Below are positions 16,985 to 25,490 of a stretch of DNA of 42,425 nt, piece after piece. Source of the DNA: Cytophagaceae bacterium (lineage in GTDB: Bacteria > Bacteroidota > Bacteroidia > Cytophagales > Flexibacteraceae); assembly GCA_027487695.1 (NCBI GenBank), contig JAIYDB010000084.1, forward strand, positions 1-42,425, given 5' to 3'. Positions within the stretch are counted from its first letter, which is position 1; every line of letters starts with the position of its first letter. The position numbers and the translations under genes were made by a program. Under the pieces are notes generated by a model. It did no database searches. It had not been told where the DNA came from and saw only the letters and a program-made list of their open reading frames with translations.

Positions 16985-17026
16985 GCTAACTAAATACAGG
17001 GTTTAGTACTTTAGTTAGCACTTTTT
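16985..17026 (+). terminator. Hairpin plus T-tract, terminator-like, in gene-free region
   Basis: GCTAACTAAA (16985-16994) and TTTAGTTAGC (17010-17019) form a perfect 10-bp stem. TAC/GTA can extend it by three pairs past a single bulged C. The right arm is followed on the plus strand by ACTTTTTC (T-tract 17022-17026). It stands 480 bases after the OmpA-like gene, far for a normal terminator of that gene, so it may end a separate small transcript. Confidence 0.45.
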
Positions 17027-17431
17027 CATTGCTTTTTAGGAATAAATACCAATACATTAGCGTTAGTAAAGTACAACCAAGAGCCAATGATCTAGCTAAA
17101 TCGCTGAAATTTTCAGCTAAAATTGCTCGCTGAACGTGGATTAAAATTACTTCAATTGGGTTCCTGAAATCAGGTATTTCACTTCAAGTAAATCCATTTT
17201 TTTATTAAGTACCTTACTATGAGCAAATAAGCCATTGCTAAATAAAGTTAAGGTTTTTTAAAGTGTACTTAAATAACTGTATGTAAGTTACTTAATATTT
17301 AACTATCAATCCTGACGAAAATCTTGACACTAAGAAGACCTTTACTTGAAGTTCAATGAAATACTAAATAGGTAATGTTTTCATTTTTAATTAGTTGGAG
17401 ATTAAATTTTACCTAAAATATTTACTTTAAG

Positions 17432-17492
17432 CTGAACTTAATTATGTCCAAATTCTAATATTAAATTGGACATATAGCCGAAACATGTTCAG
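17432..17492. repeat. Nested inverted repeats upstream of echA
   Basis: CTGAAC (17432-17437) and GTTCAG (17487-17492) flank an inner pair, ATGTCCAA (17444-17451) and TTGGACAT (17466-17473). The arms are 6 and 8 bp, the inner loop is 14 bases, and the spacers are 6 and 13 bases. The inner 8-bp dyad could be an operator or part of a folded leader. It lies about 150 bases upstream of the echA start. Confidence 0.35.
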
Positions 17493-17625
17493 TTTTCCTC
17501 ATTCTTAGTTTATCTAGTTAGCAGCAGGTCCTAACTTTCAGCTTTGATTTTTTGACTTAGTATTCCGCTAAAATTTTCGGCACTTCCCTACTCTTTTGTA
17601 CTTTGCAGGCAAACACCAAACTTGT

Positions 17626-18402
17626 ATGCCTGAACTAATCATAGTAACTCCTGAAAAGCAACCTGGCGTTGCAACCATTCAGCTAAACCGTCCTAAAGAA
17701 CTAAACGCACTAAACCTGCAATTGATGGGTGAGTTGCGCGATGCATTAGTAGAATTAGATGCTAATACTAATGTGCGTTGTATTGTAATTCACGGCAACC
17801 AACGTGCCTTTGCGGCAGGTGCTGATATCAAACAGATGGCTGATAAAACCGCTATCGACATGCTGATGATTGATCAGTTTAGCACTTGGGATAGAATTAG
17901 AAAAACCCGCAAGCCAATTATTGCAGCAGTTTCTGGATTTGCTTTAGGTGGTGGTTGCGAGTTAGCAATGACCTGCGATATGATTATTGCTAGTGAAAGC
18001 GCACAGTTTGGTCAGCCTGAAATTAAGATTGGGGTTATGCCTGGGGCAGGCGGTACCCAACGTTTAACTCGTGCCATAGGCAAGGCTAAAGCGATGGAAA
18101 TGGTACTCACTGGTAAGTTTATTTCTGCAGTTGAGGCAGAGCGTTACGGCCTTGTAAACCGTGTTGTTGCCGATGAAATTTATCTGGACGAGGCTATGAA
18201 ATTGGCAGCCACTATTGCCACAATGAGTCCTGTAGCGGTAATGCTGGCTAAGGAATCGGTTAATAGAACTTATGAAACTTTCCTTGATGAAGGTCTGCAT
18301 TTTGAAAGAAAGAACTTCTATTTAACCTTTGCTTCTGAAGACCAAAAAGAAGGCATGGCTGCCTTTGTTGAAAAAAGAGCTCCTGTGTTTACAGGAAAAT
18401 AA
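17626..18402 (+). CDS. Enoyl-CoA hydratase/isomerase (crotonase family)
   Basis: A 258-residue crotonase-fold enzyme that hydrates 2-enoyl-CoA to 3-hydroxyacyl-CoA in fatty-acid or amino-acid degradation. The oxyanion-hole and acyl-CoA motif is AAGADIKQM. Both catalytic glutamates of true hydratases are present: E112 in ALGGGCELAMTCD and E132 in GQPEIKIG, 20 apart as in mammalian crotonase. I start at the ATG at 17626 (MPELIIVTPEKQPG), which matches the family length; a TTG at 17596 would add ten residues and lies inside a promoter-like TTTTGTACTTTG. tyrS follows after 25 bases. The only other beta-oxidation-type enzyme in the window is the thiolase at 33240-34415. Confidence 0.92.
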   Translation: MPELIIVTPEKQPGVATIQLNRPKELNALNLQLMGELRDALVELDANTNVRCIVIHGNQRAFAAGADIKQMADKTAIDMLMIDQFSTWDRIRKTRKPIIAAVSGFALGGGCELAMTCDMIIASESAQFGQPEIKIGVMPGAGGTQRLTRAIGKAKAMEMVLTGKFISAVEAERYGLVNRVVADEIYLDEAMKLAATIATMSPVAVMLAKESVNRTYETFLDEGLHFERKNFYLTFASEDQKEGMAAFVEKRAPVFTGK

Positions 18403-18427
18403 ATACTAACACTATTACCTATATATA

Positions 18428-19711
18428 ATGAGTACCTTCATAGAAGAATTACGCTGGCGTGGAATGCTAAACGATGCTATGCCAGGCAGCGAAGAGAAGC
18501 TAAATACGAGCATGCAAAGTGCTTATATTGGCTTTGATCCTACTGCAAAATCGTTGCACATTGGTAACCTTGCCACCATTATGTTGCTTGTTTATTGGCA
18601 ACGCGATGGTCATAAGCCGTATGCCCTAGTAGGAGGAGCAACTGGTATGGTGGGCGACCCAACTGGCAAAGCAGCCGAGCGTAAATTATTAGATGAAGAA
18701 ACCCTTGCCCAAAATGTAGCGGGCATTAGAAAGCAACTAGCCCATTTCTTAGATTTTGATGGCGGTGCTAATAGTGCTGAATTAGTAAACAACTTAGATT
18801 GGTTCAAAGGTTGGGGCTACCTAGATTTCTTAAGGGAGGTAGGCAAACACTTTTCAATCAATTATATGATTGCTAAGGATAGCGTAAAAAACCGTCTAGA
18901 AACGGGTATGAGCTATACCGAATTCAGCTACCAGCTTTTGCAGGCTTATGATTTTTACCACCTTTGGAAGAACAACGGCATCAATTTTCAGATGGGTGCC
19001 AGCGACCAATGGGGTAATATCACGGGTGGCACGGAGCTTATACGCCGTATGGCAAGTGGCGAAGCCTACGCCATTACCGGTAATCTTTTATTGAAAGCTG
19101 ATGGTACCAAGTTTGGCAAGAGTGAAAGTGGTAATGTTTGGTTAGACCCAGAGTTAACCTCGCCGTATAAGTTTTATCAGTTCCTTTTGAATTGTGCCGA
19201 TGAAGAAGCCTTTAAAATGGTGCGTATTTTCTGTGTACGCCCACACGAGGAAATAGAAGAATTAGAGGCAAAGCATATTGCAGAACCGCACCTACGCATT
19301 TTACAAAAAGCAGTTGCAGAAGATTTAACCTTGCGCGTTCACGGTGCTGAGGAATTGAAGCGTGCCCAACAAGCTACAGATATTCTATTCGGAAAAGACA
19401 GTACCGAGGCAATTAAGGCTTTAGACGAAAAACTATTGCTTCAAGCTTTTGAAGGGGTGCCTGCTAAAACTTTACTAATGTCTGATTTGGACCAGGATTT
19501 AGTAACCTTATTAGGAGCAACTACCGAAGGCATTGTTTTCCCAAGTAAAGGTGAAGCACGCAAAGGAATTCAGGCAGGTAGTATCACCATCAATGGAGAA
19601 AAAGCTACTTCTATTGAAGCTAAAGCAGCCGATTTTGGATTGTTGCAAGAAAAGTACCTATTGATTAGAAAAGGAAAGAAAAACTATATCCTCCTTACTT
19701 TCGAGAATTAG
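18428..19711 (+). CDS. tyrS: Tyrosyl-tRNA synthetase
   Basis: A 427-residue class Ic aminoacyl-tRNA synthetase that charges tRNA-Tyr. The HIGH-type motif is LHIGN (H44-N47) and the KMSKS-type loop is KFGKS (K228-S232). MGASDQWGNITGGTELIRR is the typical tyrosine-site region. A C-terminal S4-like RNA-binding domain (about 360-427: GEARKGIQAGSITINGEKAT) completes it. Length matches the bacterial TyrRS standard of about 420-430. It is 25 bases behind echA and ends tail-to-tail with the nuclease gene, their 3' ends overlapping by 17 bases. Confidence 0.97.
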   Translation: MSTFIEELRWRGMLNDAMPGSEEKLNTSMQSAYIGFDPTAKSLHIGNLATIMLLVYWQRDGHKPYALVGGATGMVGDPTGKAAERKLLDEETLAQNVAGIRKQLAHFLDFDGGANSAELVNNLDWFKGWGYLDFLREVGKHFSINYMIAKDSVKNRLETGMSYTEFSYQLLQAYDFYHLWKNNGINFQMGASDQWGNITGGTELIRRMASGEAYAITGNLLLKADGTKFGKSESGNVWLDPELTSPYKFYQFLLNCADEEAFKMVRIFCVRPHEEIEELEAKHIAEPHLRILQKAVAEDLTLRVHGAEELKRAQQATDILFGKDSTEAIKALDEKLLLQAFEGVPAKTLLMSDLDQDLVTLLGATTEGIVFPSKGEARKGIQAGSITINGEKATSIEAKAADFGLLQEKYLLIRKGKKNYILLTFEN

Positions 19712-20741
19712 TGAACCAATAACCCAATTCCGATTCAGATTCTAACTGTTCCTCCAATTCATCTGGAATGGCTGGGAAAAAGTCTAAGCCGGTTTGGCGT
19801 TCCACCTCATCAATAGTTAAGAAATAAGGCTCCAAATTTTTACCGCTGGCTTGCTGGTCTAAGATAAAGGCCGCTGCATGCCAGCGGTTCTTTTTGTAAG
19901 TAAGGGCTACTTTATAATAGCTGTTGGGAACCCACACTTGGTTTATGCCTATGGTATTGTTCGGTTTTTCTTTCAATAGAGGACCTGTAACTATATACAA
20001 ACTACCATCTCGCTTTGCCCATCCTCTGAAACGACTTTCTAGGCGTTCCCAAATACCCGCATTGAAGCTATGCTTTTGAGGCGATACATTGCTCATTAAA
20101 AAGCTTGCTTGCATAGCCTTTGCATTCCATTTCACATCAGCAGCCGGGACTAAATGCCCACGATCGTAACCACTACCCTTATAATCTCTTAAAGAAGCAC
20201 TGCCAGTGCTCACTTCAACATCTTCATCAAAATCGAAATTATCACGGTCTAGCGTGCCTTTTAACTCATCTGATGTTAGGTGGTAAGCAACCCACCAAGC
20301 TTGTTCTGCCGCTTCGTTATAAGCTAGTGTAAAGCCTGTTTTGGTAATAATTTCAGCAGTAGTAGGCGTTTCAGGATAAAACCAATCGGAGGTTGTTGCC
20401 CATTCCGGTAGGTTTCCACTGTAGCTCTTGCTTACAGTTTCTCTTTGAGAATTGCTAACTTCCTTTAACTCATTAAATTCTTGTTTGAGCGTATTACTCC
20501 CCTGCTCTACTTGTTCAGCTATGGTGATGGATGTAGATTGGACTGTGCCTTTTCCTTTATTGTAATACCAAGCAATAGCGACAAAAACGACCACCACTAT
20601 CACCCACGTGAACTTCCCTAAAAAGCTCCTACCACCTCGAGACTTAGAAGCCGAAGGCCTATGATTAGCTGAGCCGCCTCGGCTTTTATTAAAGGCGGAT
20701 GCATCGGCATTATAGCGGTTTTGAAAAGAATCTTTGGCCAT
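19695..20741 (-). CDS. Membrane-anchored DNA/RNA non-specific endonuclease (NUC1/His-Me finger)
   Basis: A 348-residue nuclease of the beta-beta-alpha-metal superfamily. The active-site motif DRGH lies at about 193-196 (SGYDRGHLVPAADVKWN), followed by NVSPQKHSFN, which supplies the metal-binding asparagine. Residues 1-43 are a polar basic N terminus and about 44-62 form a single membrane helix (FTWVIVVVVFVAIAWYY). The catalytic domain would therefore sit outside the cytoplasm, probably in the periplasm. A coiled or linker part (about 65-110) joins the two. A nutrient or extracellular nucleic-acid degrading role is likely. No immunity protein (NuiA type) is seen. It is the last gene of the minus-strand run starting at ffh, 25 bases after the preceding stop. 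Confidence 0.88.
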   Translation of the reverse strand: MAKDSFQNRYNADASAFNKSRGGSANHRPSASKSRGGRSFLGKFTWVIVVVVFVAIAWYYNKGKGTVQSTSITIAEQVEQGSNTLKQEFNELKEVSNSQRETVSKSYSGNLPEWATTSDWFYPETPTTAEIITKTGFTLAYNEAAEQAWWVAYHLTSDELKGTLDRDNFDFDEDVEVSTGSASLRDYKGSGYDRGHLVPAADVKWNAKAMQASFLMSNVSPQKHSFNAGIWERLESRFRGWAKRDGSLYIVTGPLLKEKPNNTIGINQVWVPNSYYKVALTYKKNRWHAAAFILDQQASGKNLEPYFLTIDEVERQTGLDFFPAIPDELEEQLESESELGYWFTNSRK

Positions 20742-20766
20742 TTGGAAGACTTAACAATGGGTAATT

Positions 20767-22032
20767 TTAGGTTTTCTGTTTCTTTTTCTTGGCAGCTGGA
20801 AACAGGATATTATTCAAAATAAGTCTGTAACCTGGGCTATTTGGGTGTAAGTTAAGATCGGTTGGTTCTTCGCCAACCCTATGCTCATAATCTTCTGGAT
20901 CGTGACCGCCATAAAAGGTAAAAAAGCCCTTGCCTTGCGTACCGTGAATATAACGTGCTTCTTGAATGCTACGGGTTTCACCCATTATAATGACATCAGA
21001 CTTTACTAATCGTTGCTTAAACGCAGTAGTTTGCCCCATAAACCCTCGAATAATGGTTTCATGGTTTTGGGTAAGCATAGATGGAATAGGATCGTACTTG
21101 GCAGAAAACTGAAACAGATTAAAAAAATCGGTTTTTTCATCTAGACCCTTACGTTCATTTTGTTGGTTATCTATATCTGAGAACTCATAGATATAAGGGT
21201 CCATAACCAACTTAAAATTCTTGAAAGCAAAGGTGGAACTATAGTTTAGTTTGCGTTGAGCGTTAGGGTCTGCTGGATCGCCGTCAAACATATCCTGACA
21301 AATATCTAAACCTTCAGCAGCCAATGCTATATCATAACTATCAGTTGCTGAACACATTGCAAATAAGAAACCGCCGCTATTTACATAATCTCTTATCTTT
21401 TTAGCAACCCCCAACTTCATTTGACTCACTTTACTGTAGCCAAATTTTCTTGCAATGGTTTGGTATTCAAGAACTTGGTCTTTATACCAAGGTGCATTTC
21501 TATAACTTGCCCAGAATTTACCATACTGCCCAGTGAAATCTTCATGGTGCAAGTGTAACCAATCGTATTTAGGAAGCACATCAGATAGTAATTCCTCGTC
21601 AAAAACAACATCGTAAGGTATTTCTGCATAGGTCATAACCATAGTAACAGCATCGTCCCAAGGTTGCTTTGTTTTGGGCGAGTAAACAGCAACTTTTGGC
21701 GCCTTTTCCAGCTTCATTACGTCCATATTTGCTTCAGGATTAGCAATTTCTGCTAAAATTGCACCTGCTTGGGCATCTGAAATAACTTGAAAGCTTACTC
21801 CCCTAACCGATAGCTCATTTTCTACCGTAGGGTTGTATTTTAACATAAAAGAACCACCCCTATAATTGAGTAGCCAATCTAGTTCTATATCCTGCTTAAG
21901 CGTAAAATAGGCAATCCCATAGGCCTTTAAATGGTTTTTCTGGGCTTCATCCATAGGGATAAGCAGGTAGTTTGCCATAGCCATTGAAAGGCTAACAAAC
22001 CATACCATTACAAAAACGATGAGTTTCTTCAT
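20767..22032 (-). CDS. Secreted protein of the family usually labelled 'asparagine synthetase B' in Bacteroidota; function unknown
   Basis: A 421-residue protein with a signal peptide (1-20, MKKLIVFVMVWFVSLSMAMA). I recognise the family from Bacteroidota genomes, where it is named asparagine synthetase B. It has neither the N-terminal catalytic cysteine of a class II amidotransferase nor the SGGxDSS ATP-pyrophosphatase motif. What is visible is a conserved WLHLHHEDFTGQYGKF block, GGFLFAMCSATDSYDIAL with a cysteine near residue 226 that could be a class I amidotransferase-like nucleophile elbow, and a C-terminal FFTFYGGHDPEDYEHRV. An amidotransferase-like or ThuA-like flavodoxin-type fold is a guess. 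Being exported argues against asparagine synthesis. It lies between the glycosyltransferase (34 bases upstream) and nuclease (25 bases downstream) genes. Confidence 0.75.
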   Translation of the reverse strand: MKKLIVFVMVWFVSLSMAMANYLLIPMDEAQKNHLKAYGIAYFTLKQDIELDWLLNYRGGSFMLKYNPTVENELSVRGVSFQVISDAQAGAILAEIANPEANMDVMKLEKAPKVAVYSPKTKQPWDDAVTMVMTYAEIPYDVVFDEELLSDVLPKYDWLHLHHEDFTGQYGKFWASYRNAPWYKDQVLEYQTIARKFGYSKVSQMKLGVAKKIRDYVNSGGFLFAMCSATDSYDIALAAEGLDICQDMFDGDPADPNAQRKLNYSSTFAFKNFKLVMDPYIYEFSDIDNQQNERKGLDEKTDFFNLFQFSAKYDPIPSMLTQNHETIIRGFMGQTTAFKQRLVKSDVIIMGETRSIQEARYIHGTQGKGFFTFYGGHDPEDYEHRVGEEPTDLNLHPNSPGYRLILNNILFPAAKKKKQKT

Positions 22033-22066
22033 TACTAATATTTGAATGCTTTTAGGAGTAAACGTA

Positions 22067-24019
22067 TTATCGCTTTCCTAATTGCCGAAAGGCTTTAAGT
22101 AGTAATTCAATATCTGCAGTTACGTTGTAGTCTGAAGCATACAACCGATTAATTCTTTCTATTGTTGGCAAATTGGCATTGGTAAATCTATCGTCAGGAT
22201 ATAATGCTCCTGCCTTCGAATGCTTATGCTTAATTTTCGCAATAGGATTTAAAGATACCCAAGTTTTGCTGCCAAACAACACTTGCAAGGCTAATACAGG
22301 AAGTTTTAGAGGCTTTGCTGTTGCCCACATAAGCATTGGTGAAAGTGGCAAAACGAGCAATGCAATCAGAAAATCCGCCAATCGCTTGATGCGTCTATAT
22401 TCTGGTCGGAACATTTGGTATTCACGAGGGGCTGAATAAACATCGCCATTGCTGCTTTTAGATTGAGAGCCAATAACATAGTTACTACCTGGCACTACTG
22501 TTCTTATCCTTATCTGGTACCTGCTGGCAATTCTAATGCAATCAATTGCTTGTTTATTGGTATATCCATCTGCACAAACCACCAGTTCAGAAAGCTGATA
22601 GTGCCTCAAAAAATCAGGCAACTGGGCAATGGAACCCAAACATTCAGCTTCTTGTTGAGCTTCGCCTTCTTCTGAAATAAAACCTATATAACTGGCGTGT
22701 AGTTCATTAGCAGCAATTAACTGCTTTACTCGTTTTACTTCTGAGCTATTGCCTGCAATGGCATACCTGAAACCTGGTTTTGCTCCTAAATTCAGGTTTT
22801 TATGTTTGATAAAATGCAATAACAGTCGCCAAGAAAACATACTGCCTATCGCCCAAATACTACCTAATAAAATAAGTGCTTTAGAAAAGCGATAATCGTC
22901 CAGAAAGTTGGTGATGCCTGCTATTATAAAGGTCCCGATTACAATGCCTTGGACCAAGGAAACTGGCTTTACTGGTTTATCATAACCACCTGCATAATAA
23001 ACCGATACCAACCAAGTTGCGATATAACTTGGCACTACCAACTGCATAAAATCAGGCGGATAGTAATCAGGAACACCTTTATGGTTGTTTTCCCAATACA
23101 CTTTTAGGATATACATACCCCCGAAAATGAGGCTGCCATCTAACAATGCTGGAAATATGTTCTTTGCTATCCTAGAGCCTACCGCAAGGGCTGCCCTTAA
23201 ATAAATAGCAAACTGAATAACCGATTGTAATAATCCAGCATAAGACGATGAAAAATGCTTTTGGGCAAAAATTACCATAGCTTGGTAAAATACCCGCACA
23301 TAATTCAATGAACCTCTTTTGGTGCTTTCGCCTTTGTAATGGATTATAGTGGTGCCTGCATAATACTGATTACCGTAGCCTGCCTTCAAAATGCGGTAAC
23401 TCAAATCAATATCTTCGCCATACATAAAGAAGGTTTCATCTAACAAACCTGCTTTATCTAGTGCTTCTTTACGCATAAGCATAAATGCACCTGAAAGTAT
23501 TTCTATGGCATTGGTTTCATTAGAAGGCAGGTGACCTAAATAATACCTTGCAAATAACTTCGATTTCGGGAAGAAAGCGGTGAAGCCAAATATCTTAAAA
23601 AAGGCTACTATTGGGGTTGGCAAACCTCGTTTGCTTTCTGGCAGGTAATTCCCTCCCCCATCAATCATTTTCACACCTAGACCTCCAGTTTGTGGATGGG
23701 CATCCATAAAGGCAAGGCATTGGGTAAAGGTATCTTCTGCTACTAAAGTATCAGGATTTAGTAAGAGAATATACATACCACTAGCTTGTCTAATGGCCTG
23801 ATTATTAGCCTTACTAAATCCTGTGTTTTCGGTATTGGCAATTAAAATTGCTTCAGGAAACCGTTCACGCACCATTTCAGCAGAACCATCGGTAGAGTTA
23901 TTATCTACCACAAAAACTTCTGCATCTATACTTTCAATGGCTTTAAAGGTAGCGTAAAGTGTCTGCTCTAAGAATGGCAGAACATTATAGCTAACAATAA
24001 CTATTGAAAGTGCTTTCAA
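22067..24019 (-). CDS. Glycosyltransferase family 2 fused to a degenerate sugar-phosphotransferase-like membrane module
   Basis: A 650-residue protein. Residues 1-250 are a GT-A glycosyltransferase 2 domain (SIVIVSYN, VVDNNSTDGS, LLNPDT as the DxD-type site, GEDIDLSYRI). About 255-420 contains four to five membrane helices. About 430-535 looks like the Rossmann (CoA-binding-like) domain that precedes the catalytic part of WcaJ/WbaP-type polyprenyl-phosphate sugar transferases. A further helix (KRLADFLIALLVLPLSPML) matches the start of that catalytic part, but the downstream catalytic residues are absent. It probably acts on a surface polysaccharide or glycolipid at the inner membrane. The start is TTG at 24019, since no ATG exists between it and the upstream stop, and it gives the standard GT2 opening. 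It lies 33 bases behind ffh. Confidence 0.75.
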   Translation of the reverse strand: MKALSIVIVSYNVLPFLEQTLYATFKAIESIDAEVFVVDNNSTDGSAEMVRERFPEAILIANTENTGFSKANNQAIRQASGMYILLLNPDTLVAEDTFTQCLAFMDAHPQTGGLGVKMIDGGGNYLPESKRGLPTPIVAFFKIFGFTAFFPKSKLFARYYLGHLPSNETNAIEILSGAFMLMRKEALDKAGLLDETFFMYGEDIDLSYRILKAGYGNQYYAGTTIIHYKGESTKRGSLNYVRVFYQAMVIFAQKHFSSSYAGLLQSVIQFAIYLRAALAVGSRIAKNIFPALLDGSLIFGGMYILKVYWENNHKGVPDYYPPDFMQLVVPSYIATWLVSVYYAGGYDKPVKPVSLVQGIVIGTFIIAGITNFLDDYRFSKALILLGSIWAIGSMFSWRLLLHFIKHKNLNLGAKPGFRYAIAGNSSEVKRVKQLIAANELHASYIGFISEEGEAQQEAECLGSIAQLPDFLRHYQLSELVVCADGYTNKQAIDCIRIASRYQIRIRTVVPGSNYVIGSQSKSSNGDVYSAPREYQMFRPEYRRIKRLADFLIALLVLPLSPMLMWATAKPLKLPVLALQVLFGSKTWVSLNPIAKIKHKHSKAGALYPDDRFTNANLPTIERINRLYASDYNVTADIELLLKAFRQLGKR

Positions 24020-24052
24020 ACGGGCTTTAAGGTAAAAGGTTGATCCTTATGC

Positions 24053-25375
24053 CTATCGGCGGGCTTTTGGTAAACTTGGCATTTTGCCTTGCATACCACT
24101 CATTTGCTTCATAACCTTACGCATATCTTCAAACTGCTTCATCAGGTTGTTTACCTGAACAAGGGTAGTACCACTACCCGCTGCAATACGCTTTCTGCGG
24201 CTTGGGTTAATCAAATCTGGGTTGCCACGTTCGTGTGGGGTCATTGACTTGATAATGGCTTCAATAGGCTTGAAGGCGTTATCATCAATCTCAACATCCT
24301 TTAGCATTTTACCAGCGCCTGGAATCATGCCGACTAAGTCTTTCAGATTTCCCATCTTCTTTACCTGCTCTAGCTGGCTTAAGAAGTCGTTAAAATCGAA
24401 CTTATTCTGACGTATTTTCTTGGTAAGTCGCTTGCTCTCCTCTTCATCAAAAGCCTGTTGGGCTCTTTCTACAAGGGAAATAACATCGCCCATGCCTAGA
24501 ATACGTTGTGCCATCCTATCAGGATAGAACAAGTCTAGGGCCTCTGGCTTTTCACCCGTACCAATATATTTAATAGGCTTATTTACTTCCGAACGGATAG
24601 ATAGTGCTGCACCACCACGGGTATCGCCATCTAACTTCGTAAGTACTACGCCATCAAAATCTAATCTATCGTTGAAGGCTTTTGCTGTATTCACAGCATC
24701 TTGCCCAGTCATTGAATCTACTACGAACAAGGTTTCTGATGGCTTTACTGCCGCTTTAATGCGGGCAATCTCGTCCATCATTTGCTCGTCAACCGCCAAA
24801 CGACCAGCAGTATCGACAATAACAACTTTCTTATTCTTTTCCTTAGCGTACTTTAAACCGTTTTGAGCAATTTCAACGGCATTTTTATTATCTGGTTCAG
24901 CATAAACTTCTACGCCTACTTGCTCACCTAAAACCTTTAATTGGTCGATAGCGGCAGGACGGTAAATATCGGCTGCAATTAAAAGCGTATTTCTGCCTTG
25001 CTTTTTCATAAGCAAAGCCAACTTAGAACAGAAAGTAGTTTTACCACTACCCTGTAAACCAGCAACCAATATAATGGCAGGATCGCCAACTAACTTCACT
25101 TGTTGTACTGTGCCACCCATTAATTCGGTGAGCTCATCGTACACAATCTTGGTTAATAACTCGCCTGGTTTTACGGCAATAAGTACATCTTTACCTTTTG
25201 CTTCGTTCAGGATTTTTTCTGTTACCTGCTTGGCAATCTTGTAGTTAACGTCAGCATCTACCAAGGCACGGCGAATTTCCTTTACCGTTTGGGCTACGTT
25301 GATTTCGGTAATTTTACCCTGACCTTTAAGGGTTTTAAAGGCCTTCTCTAACTTATTACTTAACGATTCAAACAT
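24053..25375 (-). CDS. ffh: Signal recognition particle protein Ffh (SRP54)
   Basis: A 440-residue SRP GTPase that with 4.5S RNA targets nascent membrane and secreted proteins to FtsY. Domains: N bundle (1-85), G domain with P-loop GLQGSGKTT (106-114), DTAGRL and TKLDGDTRGG, and a methionine-rich M domain (about 300-440: GMGDVISLVERAQ, and SRRKRIAAGSGT contacting RNA). Length is normal. It heads the minus-strand run that continues with the glycosyltransferase, the exported protein and the nuclease. TATATTTA, one base off TAnnTTTG, lies upstream at 25407-25400 on the minus strand. Confidence 0.97.
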   Translation of the reverse strand: MFESLSNKLEKAFKTLKGQGKITEINVAQTVKEIRRALVDADVNYKIAKQVTEKILNEAKGKDVLIAVKPGELLTKIVYDELTELMGGTVQQVKLVGDPAIILVAGLQGSGKTTFCSKLALLMKKQGRNTLLIAADIYRPAAIDQLKVLGEQVGVEVYAEPDNKNAVEIAQNGLKYAKEKNKKVVIVDTAGRLAVDEQMMDEIARIKAAVKPSETLFVVDSMTGQDAVNTAKAFNDRLDFDGVVLTKLDGDTRGGAALSIRSEVNKPIKYIGTGEKPEALDLFYPDRMAQRILGMGDVISLVERAQQAFDEEESKRLTKKIRQNKFDFNDFLSQLEQVKKMGNLKDLVGMIPGAGKMLKDVEIDDNAFKPIEAIIKSMTPHERGNPDLINPSRRKRIAAGSGTTLVQVNNLMKQFEDMRKVMKQMSGMQGKMPSLPKARR

Positions 25376-25490
25376 TCAATTTTGGCTATCAAAACAGTGT
25401 AAATATACGGACTTAAAAGGTTTTTATACCTTTCTGCTTAAACCTTTGTAGTTTTAAGGGTATTAAAACCTTTAAAACTTTTACCATAAA

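Larger units (their letters stand above)
16502..17625. other. 1.1-kb region without a recognisable gene
   Basis: No convincing open frame was found on either strand between the OmpA-like gene and echA, which is unusual in a window where most gaps are under 120 bases. The region is A+T-rich and carries several hairpins described separately: a run of three at 16628-16738, a terminator-like one at 16985-17026, and nested inverted repeats at 17432-17492. Smaller dyads include GCTGAAATTTTCAGC (17103-17117). I saw no DnaA box (TTATCCACA), tRNA, tmRNA, RNase P or SRP RNA signature. Confidence 0.6.

Noticed and set aside
17596-17625. TTG-started N-terminal extension of the enoyl-CoA hydratase
   Set aside because: The extension lies within promoter-like sequence, and the ATG at 17626 gives the normal family length and opening.
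16502-17625. Replication origin in the gene-free A+T-rich region
   Set aside because: No DnaA box (TTATCCACA or close variants) or origin-linked gene such as dnaA or dnaN was seen.
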